Source: Ruminococcaceae bacterium UBA5391
GTDB lineage: Bacteria > Bacillota > Clostridia > Oscillospirales > Acutalibacteraceae
Direction: 5' to 3'
NCBI GenBank assembly: GCA_002410755.1
Contig: DHOL01000055.1
Span: 1 to 33,439, forward strand
Length of the DNA: 33,439 bases
Shown here: piece by piece, positions 15,428 to 22,704 of the stretch
How the letters are laid out: each line of letters opens with the position of its first letter
How positions within the stretch are numbered: position 1 is the first letter of the stretch
Position numbers and translations under genes: made by a program
The notes under the pieces: model-generated
Database searches by the model: none
What the model was told of the DNA's origin: nothing
The model's input: only the letters and a program-made list of their open reading frames with translations

Positions 15428-17023
15428 TTATCTTTCCCATTTGTCACAAAGGGACATAATTTGGCCGGTAAATGCCACAAGGTCTTTGTTTGCTCCATCC
15501 TTGTTGTCTTGGATGACACGCGTCAGGCGTTCTTCGGCTGCCAGCAGGCGAGAAAACGCAGAAGAGCTTTCTGCTGTTTTTGCCGGATACAGCTTTTCCG
15601 GAGCGATTCCCTTTTTAAGGATGCGGTTTTCCGTAAGGTCAGCAACCGCTTCAAAATTCGGGATATAGGCATTGTACCCACGCTTTTGAAGCTCCTCCAA
15701 AAAGGCTTCCGCTGCACGCTCTTCGCCGTGGACGAGGAATACGCGCTGCGGTTTTTTTTGAAAGGCGCTAATCCAGCGGAGCAGGCCGGAACGGTCTGCA
15801 TGGCCGGAAAGGGCTTTAAAGTTGGAAATCCGGGCCTTAACTGCAATTTCTTCGCCGAAAAGTTTAACCCGTTTTGTCCCGTCAATCAGCATCCGGCCGA
15901 GCGTCCCTTCCGCCTGATAACCAACAAAGACTATTGTGCATTCCGGGCGCCACAGATTGTGCTTCAGGTGGTGGCGGATTCGTCCGGCTTCACACATGCC
16001 GCTGGAGGAAAGGATTACTTTCGGTACAGGATTGTCATTCAGCGCACGTGATTCCTCCACCGTCTCACAGATATGCAGGTTGGAAAACTCAAGCGGGCGG
16101 AAACCTTCCCTGATAACACGAATGGTGTCATCATCCGCGTAACCGGTAAGATCCCCGTCATAGATCTTTGTTGCTTCAGCAGCAAGCGGGCTGTCAACAT
16201 AGACCGGAAAATCCGGGGCGCTCTGCACCAGGTTCTGCTCTTTCATCTCGCGGATAAAATACAGGAGCTCCTGAGTGCGGCCGACCGCAAAACTTGGAAT
16301 AATAACATTGCCGCCCGCAGCAAAGGTCTCGTCAAAGACTTTGGCAAGTTCAGGAATATAGTTGGCAATCGGAGCGTGATCACGATCCCCATAAGTGGAT
16401 TCCATAATGACATAGTCCGCTTCCGTGATATACTGCGGGTCACGGATAATCGGCTGGCTGAGGTTCCCAATATCACCGGAGAAAACAATCTTTTTTGTTG
16501 CGCCGTTTTCCGTCACCCATACTTCGACAGATGCGGAACCAAGCAGGTGTCCCGCATCCACCATGCGAAAGGAAATTCCGTCACAGAGTTTTACTGTTTC
16601 GCCGTAGGTGCAAGGCACAAAGTGTGGAAACGTTGCTTCGGCGTCCTCTACCGTATAGAGCGGTCCTTGGGGGGCAAGGCCGGCACGGCGGCCTTTGCGG
16701 CTGTCCGTTACAGCATCCATCTCCTGGATATGCGCACTGTCGCGCAGCATGATTTTCATCAGGTCACAGGTTGCACCCGTAGCGTAGATTTTTCCCTGAT
16801 AGCCCTCTTTCACGAGAAGGGGCAGACGGCCGCTGTGGTCGATATGCGCATGAGTTACAATGACACTGTCAATCTGGGAAGCGTAAAATGGCAGCCTGTT
16901 GCTTGCCAAGTCATTCGAGCTTTGCCGGAGGCCGCAGTCAATCAGGATTTTCTTTCCACAGGCTTCCAGGCAGTGACAACTCCCAGTAACTTCCCTGTCT
17001 GCACCGTAAAACACCAGTTGCAT
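15428..17023 (-). CDS. MBL-fold beta-CASP metallo-hydrolase (RNA-processing exonuclease type, COG1236)
   Basis: A 531-residue enzyme of the metallo-beta-lactamase/beta-CASP superfamily. The metal motif HAHIDHSGRLP gives H58, H60, D62 and H63. Further ligands are in DAGHLLGSASVEVW and SGDIGN. The beta-CASP domain follows STYGDRDH, and the C-terminal RMMBL segment carries ALSGHADRSGLL and VHGEERAAEAFLEEL. Relatives (YSH1/CPSF73-like in archaea and eukaryotes, and bacterial COG1236) are RNases; the RNA target here is unknown. ATG 17023 is forced by an in-frame TGA three codons upstream. Its ribosome site is about 14 bases away and thus weak. It lies 30 bases after xth and is probably co-transcribed with it. 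Confidence 0.9.
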   Translation of the reverse strand: MQLVFYGADREVTGSCHCLEACGKKILIDCGLRQSSNDLASNRLPFYASQIDSVIVTHAHIDHSGRLPLLVKEGYQGKIYATGATCDLMKIMLRDSAHIQEMDAVTDSRKGRRAGLAPQGPLYTVEDAEATFPHFVPCTYGETVKLCDGISFRMVDAGHLLGSASVEVWVTENGATKKIVFSGDIGNLSQPIIRDPQYITEADYVIMESTYGDRDHAPIANYIPELAKVFDETFAAGGNVIIPSFAVGRTQELLYFIREMKEQNLVQSAPDFPVYVDSPLAAEATKIYDGDLTGYADDDTIRVIREGFRPLEFSNLHICETVEESRALNDNPVPKVILSSSGMCEAGRIRHHLKHNLWRPECTIVFVGYQAEGTLGRMLIDGTKRVKLFGEEIAVKARISNFKALSGHADRSGLLRWISAFQKKPQRVFLVHGEERAAEAFLEELQKRGYNAYIPNFEAVADLTENRILKKGIAPEKLYPAKTAESSSAFSRLLAAEERLTRVIQDNKDGANKDLVAFTGQIMSLCDKWER

Positions 17024-17053
17024 TGCGTTTCATTCAACACCTTTCTATTACAC

Positions 17054-17806
17054 TCAATTCAGCACAAGTTCCACCGGACAATGGTCACTGCCCATAATAT
17101 CGGAGCGGATATTGCTTTCCGCAACATGGCCTCTTAACCGGTTGGAAACAAGGAAATAATCAATGCGCCAGCCCGCATTTGTCTTCCGTGCATGGAAACG
17201 GTATGACCACCATGTGTAAGCGCCTGCCTCAGCAGGATGAAGGAAGCGGAAACTGTCGGTAAAACCGGAAGCAAGCAACAGAGTCATTTTCTGCCGCTCT
17301 TCATCGGTAAAGCCGGCTTGTCCGCGGTTCGGGCCCGGATTTTTAAGGTCAATCTCTTCATGGGCAACATTCATATCCCCGCAGGCGACGACTGGCTTTT
17401 GGGCATCAAGGGACTGGAGATAACCGCGGAATGCATCATCCCACTCCATACGGTATGGCAGCCGGGCAAGGTCCTTCTGCGAATTCGGCGTGTAGACATC
17501 CACGAGAAAGAATTCTGGATATTCAAGCGTAACTGTCCGGCCTTCATCACCAAATTTCTCTCCGCTGAAATCATATGAAACCGAAATGGGCTTGCAGCGC
17601 GTGAATACGGCGGTACCGGAATACCCCTTCCGCATGGCGGAATTCCAGTACTGCAAATAGCCGGGCAAATCAATTTCTGCCTGCCCCTGCTGCATTTTCG
17701 TTTCCTGTAGGCAGAAAGCGTCCGCACCGGAAACTTGAAAAAAATCGCGGAATCCTTTCCCCAGGCAGGCACGCAGGCCATTTACATTCCATGAAACCAA
17801 TCTCAC
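17054..17806 (-). CDS. xth: Exodeoxyribonuclease III (AP endonuclease)
   Basis: A 250-residue ExoIII/ApeI-family enzyme that cuts at abasic sites and trims 3' ends in DNA repair. Motifs in order: RLVSWNVNGLRA (the metal-site Asn), FCLQETKM (catalytic Glu), GTAVFTR, CGDMNVAHEEIDL (Asp/Asn pair), WRIDYFLVS and the terminal GSDHCPVEL (Asp-His). The length is standard. The start is GTG 17806, with GGAGG nine bases upstream. The promoter at 17854-17883 serves xth and the following metallo-hydrolase. It is complementary in function to the nfo-ogt pair that converges on this operon. Confidence 0.96.
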   Translation of the reverse strand: MRLVSWNVNGLRACLGKGFRDFFQVSGADAFCLQETKMQQGQAEIDLPGYLQYWNSAMRKGYSGTAVFTRCKPISVSYDFSGEKFGDEGRTVTLEYPEFFLVDVYTPNSQKDLARLPYRMEWDDAFRGYLQSLDAQKPVVACGDMNVAHEEIDLKNPGPNRGQAGFTDEERQKMTLLLASGFTDSFRFLHPAEAGAYTWWSYRFHARKTNAGWRIDYFLVSNRLRGHVAESNIRSDIMGSDHCPVELVLN

Positions 17807-17853
17807 TGGCTTCAGCCTCCATCCCTTTCAGAATCTTCTCAATTTTATTTTTT

Positions 17854-17883
17854 ATTATACCATAAGCGGATAAGCCAGCACAA
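17854..17883 (-). promoter_or_regulatory. Extended -10 promoter of xth operon
   Basis: On the minus strand a perfect TATAAT (17854-17859) is preceded by TGG, an extended -10. A weak TTGTGC (17878-17883) lies 18 bases upstream. Confidence 0.6.
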
Positions 17884-17930
17884 AATAATCTGTGTGCAGA
17901 AAAATCACTGCGCTGTTTATCAAGATTATC

Positions 17931-17959
17931 TTGAAGGTTACGGGAAATCGGTTTATAAT
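17931..17959 (+). promoter_or_regulatory. Sigma-A promoter of the cyclophilin gene
   Basis: TTGAAG (17931-17936) and TATAAT (17954-17959) are 17 bases apart and about 45 bases upstream of the ATG. It is divergent from the xth promoter. Confidence 0.78.
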
Positions 17960-18012
17960 AGGGTGCATCCAAGGCAGATTCATGCAAATGAGAAACTGAC
18001 TGGAGGCTTTGT

Positions 18013-18528
18013 ATGAAATATCCTATCGTCACAATTACAACACCGAACGGCACCATCAAACTTGAGCTTTACCCGGATGTCGCACCAAATACGGTCAACA
18101 ATTTTATTTCCCTTGCAAAGAAAAAGTTTTATGACGGCACCATATTTCACCGTATCATTCCAAAATTCATGATTCAGGGCGGTGATCCAAAGGGAAATGG
18201 CACAGGCGGCCCCGGCTATGCTATCCGCGGTGAATTTACCTCTAACCATTTTCAGAATGACCTGAAGCACGAGCGTGGCGTCATTTCCATGGCGCGCACG
18301 TCAAATCCAAACAGCGCCGGCTCCCAATTTTTCATCATGGTTGAAGACGCCCCATACCTGGACGGTGAATATGCTGCCTTTGGCAGGGTTATTTCCGGCA
18401 TGGAAGAAGTAGACCGTATTGTTTCCGTCCCGCGTGATTATGATGACAAGCCTTTAGAAGAGCAAAAAATTGTTTCAGTTGCCGTCGAAACGTTTGGTGA
18501 AACTTATGCGGAACCGCAGAAATGCTGA
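18013..18528 (+). CDS. ppiB: Peptidyl-prolyl cis-trans isomerase, cyclophilin type
   Basis: A 171-residue cyclophilin that speeds proline cis-trans isomerisation during protein folding. There is no signal peptide, so it is cytoplasmic. The catalytic core is intact: FHRIIPKFMIQGGDPKGNGT holds the active-site Arg, Phe, Met and Gln, followed by MARTSNPNSAGSQFFI and the EYAAFGRVISGMEEVDRI end. The length is typical of single-domain bacterial PpiB. A GGAGG site precedes ATG 18013. It is monocistronic, with its own promoter and a terminator at 18588-18623. Confidence 0.95.
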   Translation: MKYPIVTITTPNGTIKLELYPDVAPNTVNNFISLAKKKFYDGTIFHRIIPKFMIQGGDPKGNGTGGPGYAIRGEFTSNHFQNDLKHERGVISMARTSNPNSAGSQFFIMVEDAPYLDGEYAAFGRVISGMEEVDRIVSVPRDYDDKPLEEQKIVSVAVETFGETYAEPQKC

Positions 18529-18587
18529 GTTCCGCTTTTCTTAATCTTTCTTCTTGAAGAATATTTTTTGATACTGATAGGGCAGAG

Positions 18588-18623
18588 TAAAGACGGGGTG
18601 GCAGTTTTGCTACCCCGTCTTTA
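18588..18623. terminator. Hairpin terminator after the cyclophilin gene
   Basis: A 12-base-pair perfect stem (18588-18599 with 18612-18623), extended by a G-T pair and two more pairs, closes a six-base AGTTTT loop. It lies between convergent genes and may work both ways, though the T-tract is largely inside the stem. Confidence 0.7.
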
Positions 18624-18693
18624 CTTTCCCACAATCAGCGTCAGACACATCTGCCGCACAAAAAAGGCACTGTGATTCTGCCGGCTGGCGGCA

Positions 18694-19347
18694 TCATTGC
18701 TTTCCGGCTGGAATGGCAGAACTCACATCGGAACTCTGAAGCCGCGACAGGCTCTTCCGGTTGGCTTCCTGCGCCAACGGCGTTGTGTACGGAAGCATCA
18801 TTTGTAACTTTTCATAGGAATCCGCATTCCCATTGTAATAATTTTGAACTTCCTTTAGAATTTCTTGATTTTTCTCATCATCTCCATAGATGCCAAAAAA
18901 GCACTGTAGTGTCATAAGGTCGTCTGTCTGGTTGTTAGGACAAACGTTCTTGTATTCCTGCATCTTCTGCCGGTATTCTTTCCAGTTGCTTTTCGTCAAT
19001 TCCGTCAGTCCGCCTTTGGACAAATCATGCAGCAGTCCGGGAAGCGCTTTTTTTATATTCTTCATTGCCTGAGCGGGATCATCAAAAGTACAATACAAAT
19101 CGTTCACCGTATTGTTGATTTTAACCGCTTTCTTTACAGAGACTCTGCCAATCTGATTGAGGCACTTGCAGTGGCTGTTTTCTTTGTCAACGGATAGAAC
19201 TGTCCCGTCCGGAAGCTTTTTCTGGGCGGAAGTTGATACCGGATTCCAGAATGCAGTGAACCCTGCCACGAAAGCAACAGCAAATATTAAAGCTGCAACA
19301 AGTAATTTTTTATGCCGATGCATTCTGGGCTGTAATTGTTTATACAC
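18694..19347 (-). CDS. Secreted or membrane-anchored hypothetical protein
   Basis: A 217-residue protein I do not recognise. A basic start (MHRHKK at residues 9-14) is followed by a single hydrophobic segment (about 15-33) that acts as an N-terminal anchor or signal. The rest is predicted outside the cell. That part carries a CKC pair (about residues 60-62), single cysteines in LYCTF, NVCPN and LQCFF, and mostly helical, Lys/Glu/Gln-rich sequence. It ends with a Ser-rich tail. Even numbers of exposed cysteines could allow disulfides, but this is speculative. The start is GTG 19347, with GGGGAGG eight bases upstream; ATG 19323 is an alternative. It is monocistronic between the cyclophilin terminator and a gap. 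Confidence 0.7.
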   Translation of the reverse strand: MYKQLQPRMHRHKKLLVAALIFAVAFVAGFTAFWNPVSTSAQKKLPDGTVLSVDKENSHCKCLNQIGRVSVKKAVKINNTVNDLYCTFDDPAQAMKNIKKALPGLLHDLSKGGLTELTKSNWKEYRQKMQEYKNVCPNNQTDDLMTLQCFFGIYGDDEKNQEILKEVQNYYNGNADSYEKLQMMLPYTTPLAQEANRKSLSRLQSSDVSSAIPAGKQ

Positions 19348-19637
19348 TGCTTTTTCCTCCCCTTATGAAATGTGTCTAATATAAAAATATCATGGAAAAC
19401 TATCCATGCACAGTTGCTGCTGTATTGTCTTCCATTTTCTTAATTCCACGGCTTTTGTAATTTTTCCCTTAGCAGTAATATTATAGTATGTATTTTTAAT
19501 AAATTATATGGAAAAGTATACAAATTTATAAGGTAATTTTCTGCTATGAACTAACTGACAATTTCAATCTTTATATAGTAAAATAATGGTAATGCTTCAA
19601 TTTGCCATTTCAAATGGAAAAAGGAGGCAGAGAATAG
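19348..19637. other. AT-rich intergenic stretch
   Basis: This is a 290-base AT-rich gap between the divergent secreted-protein gene and a disrupted small gene. It holds one good plus-strand promoter (19555-19584). Several TATAAT-like hexamers lie on the minus strand (for example 19480-19485) without a convincing -35. I see no RNA gene. Confidence 0.5.
19555..19584 (+). promoter_or_regulatory. Candidate promoter of the disrupted small gene
   Basis: CTGACA (19555-19560) and TAAAAT (19579-19584), each one mismatch from consensus, are 18 bases apart. They lie about 55 bases before a GGAGG site (19623-19627) and ATG 19638. Confidence 0.45.
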
Positions 19638-19846
19638 ATGGCAGCTCATAAAAGGGCAAAAAGCTGAAACTGTTTGCAAGGGTTGACAACGGGGAATACC
19701 GGCTTTACGGCAACGAATTATCAGATGAAGGTGAAGGCTCTATCCCGGCCGCCATTACTTCTAAGCAGAATGCAGACGGCACCTATAAACTGGAGAAACA
19801 TGAAATACCGGACAAAATCTTGTTCTCGCTGAAAAATTATTCATGA
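19638..19846 (+). pseudogene. Small unknown gene with a one-base frame disruption
   Basis: ATG 19638, with GGAGG ten bases upstream, opens a frame that stops after nine codons (TGA at 19665). One base off, a clean frame continues from 19652 to TGA 19844-19846. The break falls at a run of five A (19658-19662). Adding one A would give a continuous protein of about 69 residues starting MAAHKRAKKLKLFARVDNGE and ending ILFSLKNYS. The downstream frame has no start codon of its own because a TAA at 19649 blocks it. The codon use and the intact promoter, ribosome site and terminator argue that this was, or is, a real gene. It may be a genuine pseudogene, a homopolymer sequencing error, or expressed by slippage. 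I do not recognise the protein family. Confidence 0.55.
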
Positions 19847-19861
19847 TGAATCAGCAACCTG

Positions 19862-19914
19862 AGAAAAAAAGCAGCGGCTTCGGATTTTTTTAAATCCAGA
19901 GCCGCTGCTTTTCG
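19862..19914. terminator. Strong bidirectional terminator between the small gene and the DegV gene
   Basis: A 13-base-pair stem (19867-19879 with 19900-19912) continues into an inner GGATTT/AAATCC pairing after a two-base mismatch. A seven-T run follows on the minus strand and TTTT on the plus strand. It best serves the DegV gene and also closes the small plus-strand gene. Confidence 0.88.
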
Positions 19915-19930
19915 TATACTTTATCTTTTG

Positions 19931-20821
19931 TTACGTCTTTAAACCGAAGTCACGGTCTTTCCCAAGATAGAAGAAATCAAGTGATCCGGCACCCATGTGC
20001 GCGCCAATCACCGGGCCGATACAGGCAATGCGGAAATCTTTAACCCCAAATCGTTTGGCAATCTGCTCCTTGACGTACTCCGCACCTTCCAGATATTCGC
20101 TATGCCCAATGAATACTGTCTGCTCAGCGGCATCTTCTTCCGTAAGGGCCATATGATCAATCAGCCTGTCGAGTGACTGCCGGCGTCCTCGCACTTTTTC
20201 AACAAGGATTAGATGCCCCGCATCATCGACATGCATGACCGGCTTTACGCCGAGCATTGTCCCCATCATGGCGACCGTACCGGAAATCCGTCCGCCGCGG
20301 CGCAGGTACATCAGGTTGTCAACGGTAAACCAGTGATGGACACGCAGACGGTTCTGCTCCACCCAGTCCTTAACTTCGTCAAACGAAGCACCTTGTTTTT
20401 TCTTTCTTCCTGCAAGCCAGGCAATCAGCCCTTCTCCAACAGAAGCTGCAAGGGTATCAACAGTGGCAATTTTTCTCTCGGGATATTTCGAGGCAAGCTC
20501 CTTTGCTGCAAGGATAGAATTATTATATGTAGCGCTGAGGCCCGAAGAAAAGCCAAGGTACAGCACGTCTTTCCCTGCACTCAGATATGGCTCAAAAGCC
20601 TCTTTAAAGCGGGCTGTTGTAATCTGGTTCGTCGTCGATAGCTCCCCTGCCGCGAGGCGGCTATAAAATTCTTTTGAGGAGATTTCGTGCTCATCCGGAT
20701 AATCCCGGTAAGAATCCGAACCAAGCGTGAAATCCATCGGGATTACGTCCACGTCCGCTTCATCTGCCATCTCTTGTGACAAATCACCTGTAGAGTCTGT
20801 GATAATCCTGTAATCACTCAT
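19931..20821 (-). CDS. DegV family (FakB-like) fatty-acid-binding protein
   Basis: A 296-residue DegV protein. The N-terminus YRIITDSTGDLSQEMADE and VIPMDFTLG, the threonine-rich segment LSTTNQITTARFKEAFEPYL, the FSSGLSATYNN motif, and the C-terminal IGPVIGAHMGAGSLDFFYLG are all family signatures. DegV/FakB proteins bind a fatty acid and present it to the kinase FakA for phosphorylation on the way into phospholipids. No fakA is visible in this window. The start is ATG 20821 (MSDYRI), with GAAAGGATG about 13 bases upstream. A TTG at 20845 in the same frame is less likely. It is divergent from the AraC-type regulator and ends at a strong terminator. Confidence 0.93.
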   Translation of the reverse strand: MSDYRIITDSTGDLSQEMADEADVDVIPMDFTLGSDSYRDYPDEHEISSKEFYSRLAAGELSTTNQITTARFKEAFEPYLSAGKDVLYLGFSSGLSATYNNSILAAKELASKYPERKIATVDTLAASVGEGLIAWLAGRKKKQGASFDEVKDWVEQNRLRVHHWFTVDNLMYLRRGGRISGTVAMMGTMLGVKPVMHVDDAGHLILVEKVRGRRQSLDRLIDHMALTEEDAAEQTVFIGHSEYLEGAEYVKEQIAKRFGVKDFRIACIGPVIGAHMGAGSLDFFYLGKDRDFGLKT

Positions 20822-20965
20822 TTTAAACCGACATCCTTTCTTCAAAAAAAGCGGACCAAAGCCCGTCTTGTATCATCATCTTAAACCGTATATAATATTT
20901 TTATATCATATTCCTGCTAATACTATCATAATTTTGCTCAAGTGCCGGTTATGGAAGTGAAAGAA

Positions 20966-21733
20966 ATGAAAAAAGAAAATGCTCTTCTGCGGAAACTTCA
21001 ATTAAAGAAAGTGACGGAAAAGAAAGATCACCTCCTGTATGACCAACGGGAAACGCTTCTGGAACGTCTCCCCTACCGTGATGAGCGCCGTGCTATTGGA
21101 TATATCCGAGACGGTGACACGAAAAAGCTGCGCGCTTTTTTGCTTGGTATTGCAGAAAAAGGCGTTTACGTTGGGAACCTCTCCGATGACGCACTCCGGC
21201 AGGAAAAATATTTGGCCGTTTCTTTCATTACCCTTGCGTCCCGTGCTGTCATTGAGGGTGGTTTACCCGAAGCCGAAGCCTACTGCCTGAATGACGAGAT
21301 TATACAGCATGTTGACCAGGCAAAGACTGTCTCCGAGGTACGTATGATAATCTACCGTGCCATTCTGAAATTTACGCAGCGCGCCCGGGAAAACCGCCGG
21401 AAAGGATCAATTACTTCCGGAGCTGTACGCATCTGTATTAATTATATCGACTCACATCTTCATTACAAAATTTCATTAAGCAGCCTTTCGCGCGCCTGCG
21501 GGCTCTCTGCCTCTCACCTTTCGCGGCTTTTCCGCAGGGAAACCGGCCTCTCCCCTACGGTATATATCAGGAAACGAAAACTGCGTGAAGCAAGGACTCT
21601 CCTTCAGGACGTTGGGCTTGACAGCAGCGCAGTGGCAAATACACTTGGCTTCTGTTCACAGAGCTACTTTATCTCCTGCTTCAAAAAAGAATATGGCATT
21701 ACACCGGGAGAATTCGCGCGGGAACGAAAATAA
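20966..21733 (+). CDS. AraC family transcriptional regulator
   Basis: About 255 residues. The C-terminal ~100 residues hold the two helix-turn-helix units of AraC/XylS proteins (ISLSSLSRACGLSASHLSRL, then the FRRETGLSPTVYI segment, and NTLGFCSQSYFISCFKKEYG followed by ITPGEFARER). The N-terminal ~150 residues (RAIGYIRDGDTKKLRAF, ITLASRAVIEGGLPEAEAY, DEIIQHVDQAKTVSEV) are helical and lack a recognisable cupin, as in YesN-like regulators of Firmicutes. The ligand is unknown. ATG 20966 has GGAAG eight bases upstream; GTG 20942 or ATG 20951 are alternatives. The divergent DegV gene is the closest possible target, but the sequence alone does not show regulation. Confidence 0.88.
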   Translation: MKKENALLRKLQLKKVTEKKDHLLYDQRETLLERLPYRDERRAIGYIRDGDTKKLRAFLLGIAEKGVYVGNLSDDALRQEKYLAVSFITLASRAVIEGGLPEAEAYCLNDEIIQHVDQAKTVSEVRMIIYRAILKFTQRARENRRKGSITSGAVRICINYIDSHLHYKISLSSLSRACGLSASHLSRLFRRETGLSPTVYIRKRKLREARTLLQDVGLDSSAVANTLGFCSQSYFISCFKKEYGITPGEFARERK

Positions 21734-21926
21734 GCTTTTTATGACAGGTATGTCCTTCTAGGCTTCTCTTCAATTAGCATTTTATTTACTTATGTGCTAA
21801 AATTGTAATAAAATGTAAAATTTTGTAGGAGTATTCGTAATATATCAGTCTTATTTATTCTATTATTAACTAATATTTTCAATACTTTTCTCCCTAAAAA
21901 ACAGGCAGTGAAAAAAAGTAAAAAAA
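21734..21926. other. AT-rich intergenic stretch before the hsp20 operator
   Basis: This is very AT-rich sequence between the AraC regulator and the CIRCE operator. I see no convincing terminator, RNA gene or coding frame. Confidence 0.5.
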
Positions 21927-21953
21927 TTAGCACTCTAGTATTGACAGTGCTAA
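21927..21953 (+). promoter_or_regulatory. CIRCE operator (HrcA site) of hsp20, one mismatch
   Basis: TTAGCACTC (21927-21935), nine bases, then CAGTGCTAA (21945-21953). The consensus right arm is GAGTGCTAA, so a single base differs. It overlaps the -35 element of the hsp20 promoter, a position expected for repression by HrcA. Confidence 0.88.
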
Positions 21954-21968
21954 AATGTATGCTATAAT
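21941..21968 (+). promoter_or_regulatory. Sigma-A promoter of hsp20
   Basis: A consensus TTGACA (21941-21946) and a consensus TATAAT (21963-21968) are 16 bases apart. The -35 lies inside the CIRCE element. The 5' leader to ATG 22089 is about 115 bases and G/C-rich in places. Confidence 0.85.
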
Positions 21969-22088
21969 AAAGCTGTACCAAGAAAAGGGAAAGGCACAGA
22001 GGACAAATAGCCCGGAGGCTTTTTCCCGGAAGGCAGTAAAACCAATACGGCGGCTTTAACCGTCAGAGTAAAAATGGAGGAATGACTT

Positions 22089-22556
22089 ATGATGCCTGAC
22101 TTCTTTGGCGAAAATCTTTTCGATGATTTCTTTACCCCAAACTGGGACGACGAGTTCGATCGTAGCATGAGCCATGCACTTGCAAGGCACAGCCCGTTTG
22201 GCAAGCGTGCAAGGAACCTGATGAGGACTGATGTCAAAGAGACGGACAAGGATTATCAGATTGCCGTTGACCTGCCCGGCTTTAAGAAGGAAGATGTCAA
22301 AGTCAACCTGAAGGACGGCTTCCTCACGATTGAGGCTGCAAAAAATGAAAATAACAGCGAAAAAGACCAGAATGGACGTTACATCCGTCAAGAACGCTAC
22401 ACTGGCTCCTGCGCCCGCAGCTTTTATGTTGGTGACGAGCTGAGGCCGGAAGATATCAATGCAAAGTTTGAGGATGGTATCCTGAAACTCAGCCTGCCAC
22501 ACAAGGGTGTCAAGCAGCTTCCAGAAAATAACGAACACCTGATTGAAATCAAGTAA
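22089..22556 (+). CDS. Small heat shock protein, Hsp20/alpha-crystallin family
   Basis: A 155-residue ATP-independent holdase chaperone. A short N-terminal arm (MMPDFFGENLFDDFF) is followed by the alpha-crystallin domain (about 45-150) with DVKETDKDYQIAVDLPGFKKE, VNLKDGFLTIEA and the QERYTGSCARSFYVGDEL strand. The domain ends in AKFEDGILKLSLPHKG, including the conserved A-x-x-x-n-G-v-L type motif. GGAGG at 22076-22080 supports ATG 22089. The CIRCE-overlapped promoter predicts HrcA control together with groES-groEL elsewhere in this window. It is monocistronic, ending at a strong terminator. Confidence 0.95.
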   Translation: MMPDFFGENLFDDFFTPNWDDEFDRSMSHALARHSPFGKRARNLMRTDVKETDKDYQIAVDLPGFKKEDVKVNLKDGFLTIEAAKNENNSEKDQNGRYIRQERYTGSCARSFYVGDELRPEDINAKFEDGILKLSLPHKGVKQLPENNEHLIEIK

Positions 22557-22584
22557 GACAACCCTACAGCTCTAAAATAACAGG

Positions 22585-22630
22585 CAGCGGTCCTGCTCCG
22601 GCAGATTTTCCGGAGCAGGGCCGCTTTATT
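22585..22630 (+). terminator. Terminator of hsp20
   Basis: A 15-base-pair GC-rich stem (22587-22601 with 22610-22624, one G-T pair) and an eight-base loop are followed by TTTATTT. Confidence 0.9.
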
Positions 22631-22658
22631 TGCGCCTATGCAGCAGACAGGTTATAAT
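22630..22658 (+). promoter_or_regulatory. Promoter of the two-component genes
   Basis: TTGCGC (22630-22635) and TATAAT (22653-22658) are 17 bases apart. They start right at the end of the hsp20 terminator and about 45 bases before the regulator start. Confidence 0.68.
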
Positions 22659-22704
22659 AAGGAATCATAACACTCCCCCTTATTGGTGAAAGGATGGTGC
22701 TGAA

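Noticed and set aside
16073..17137. Plus-strand frame of 354 codons across the beta-CASP gene and the end of xth
   Set aside because: It is antisense to two well-supported genes and has no promoter or ribosome site.
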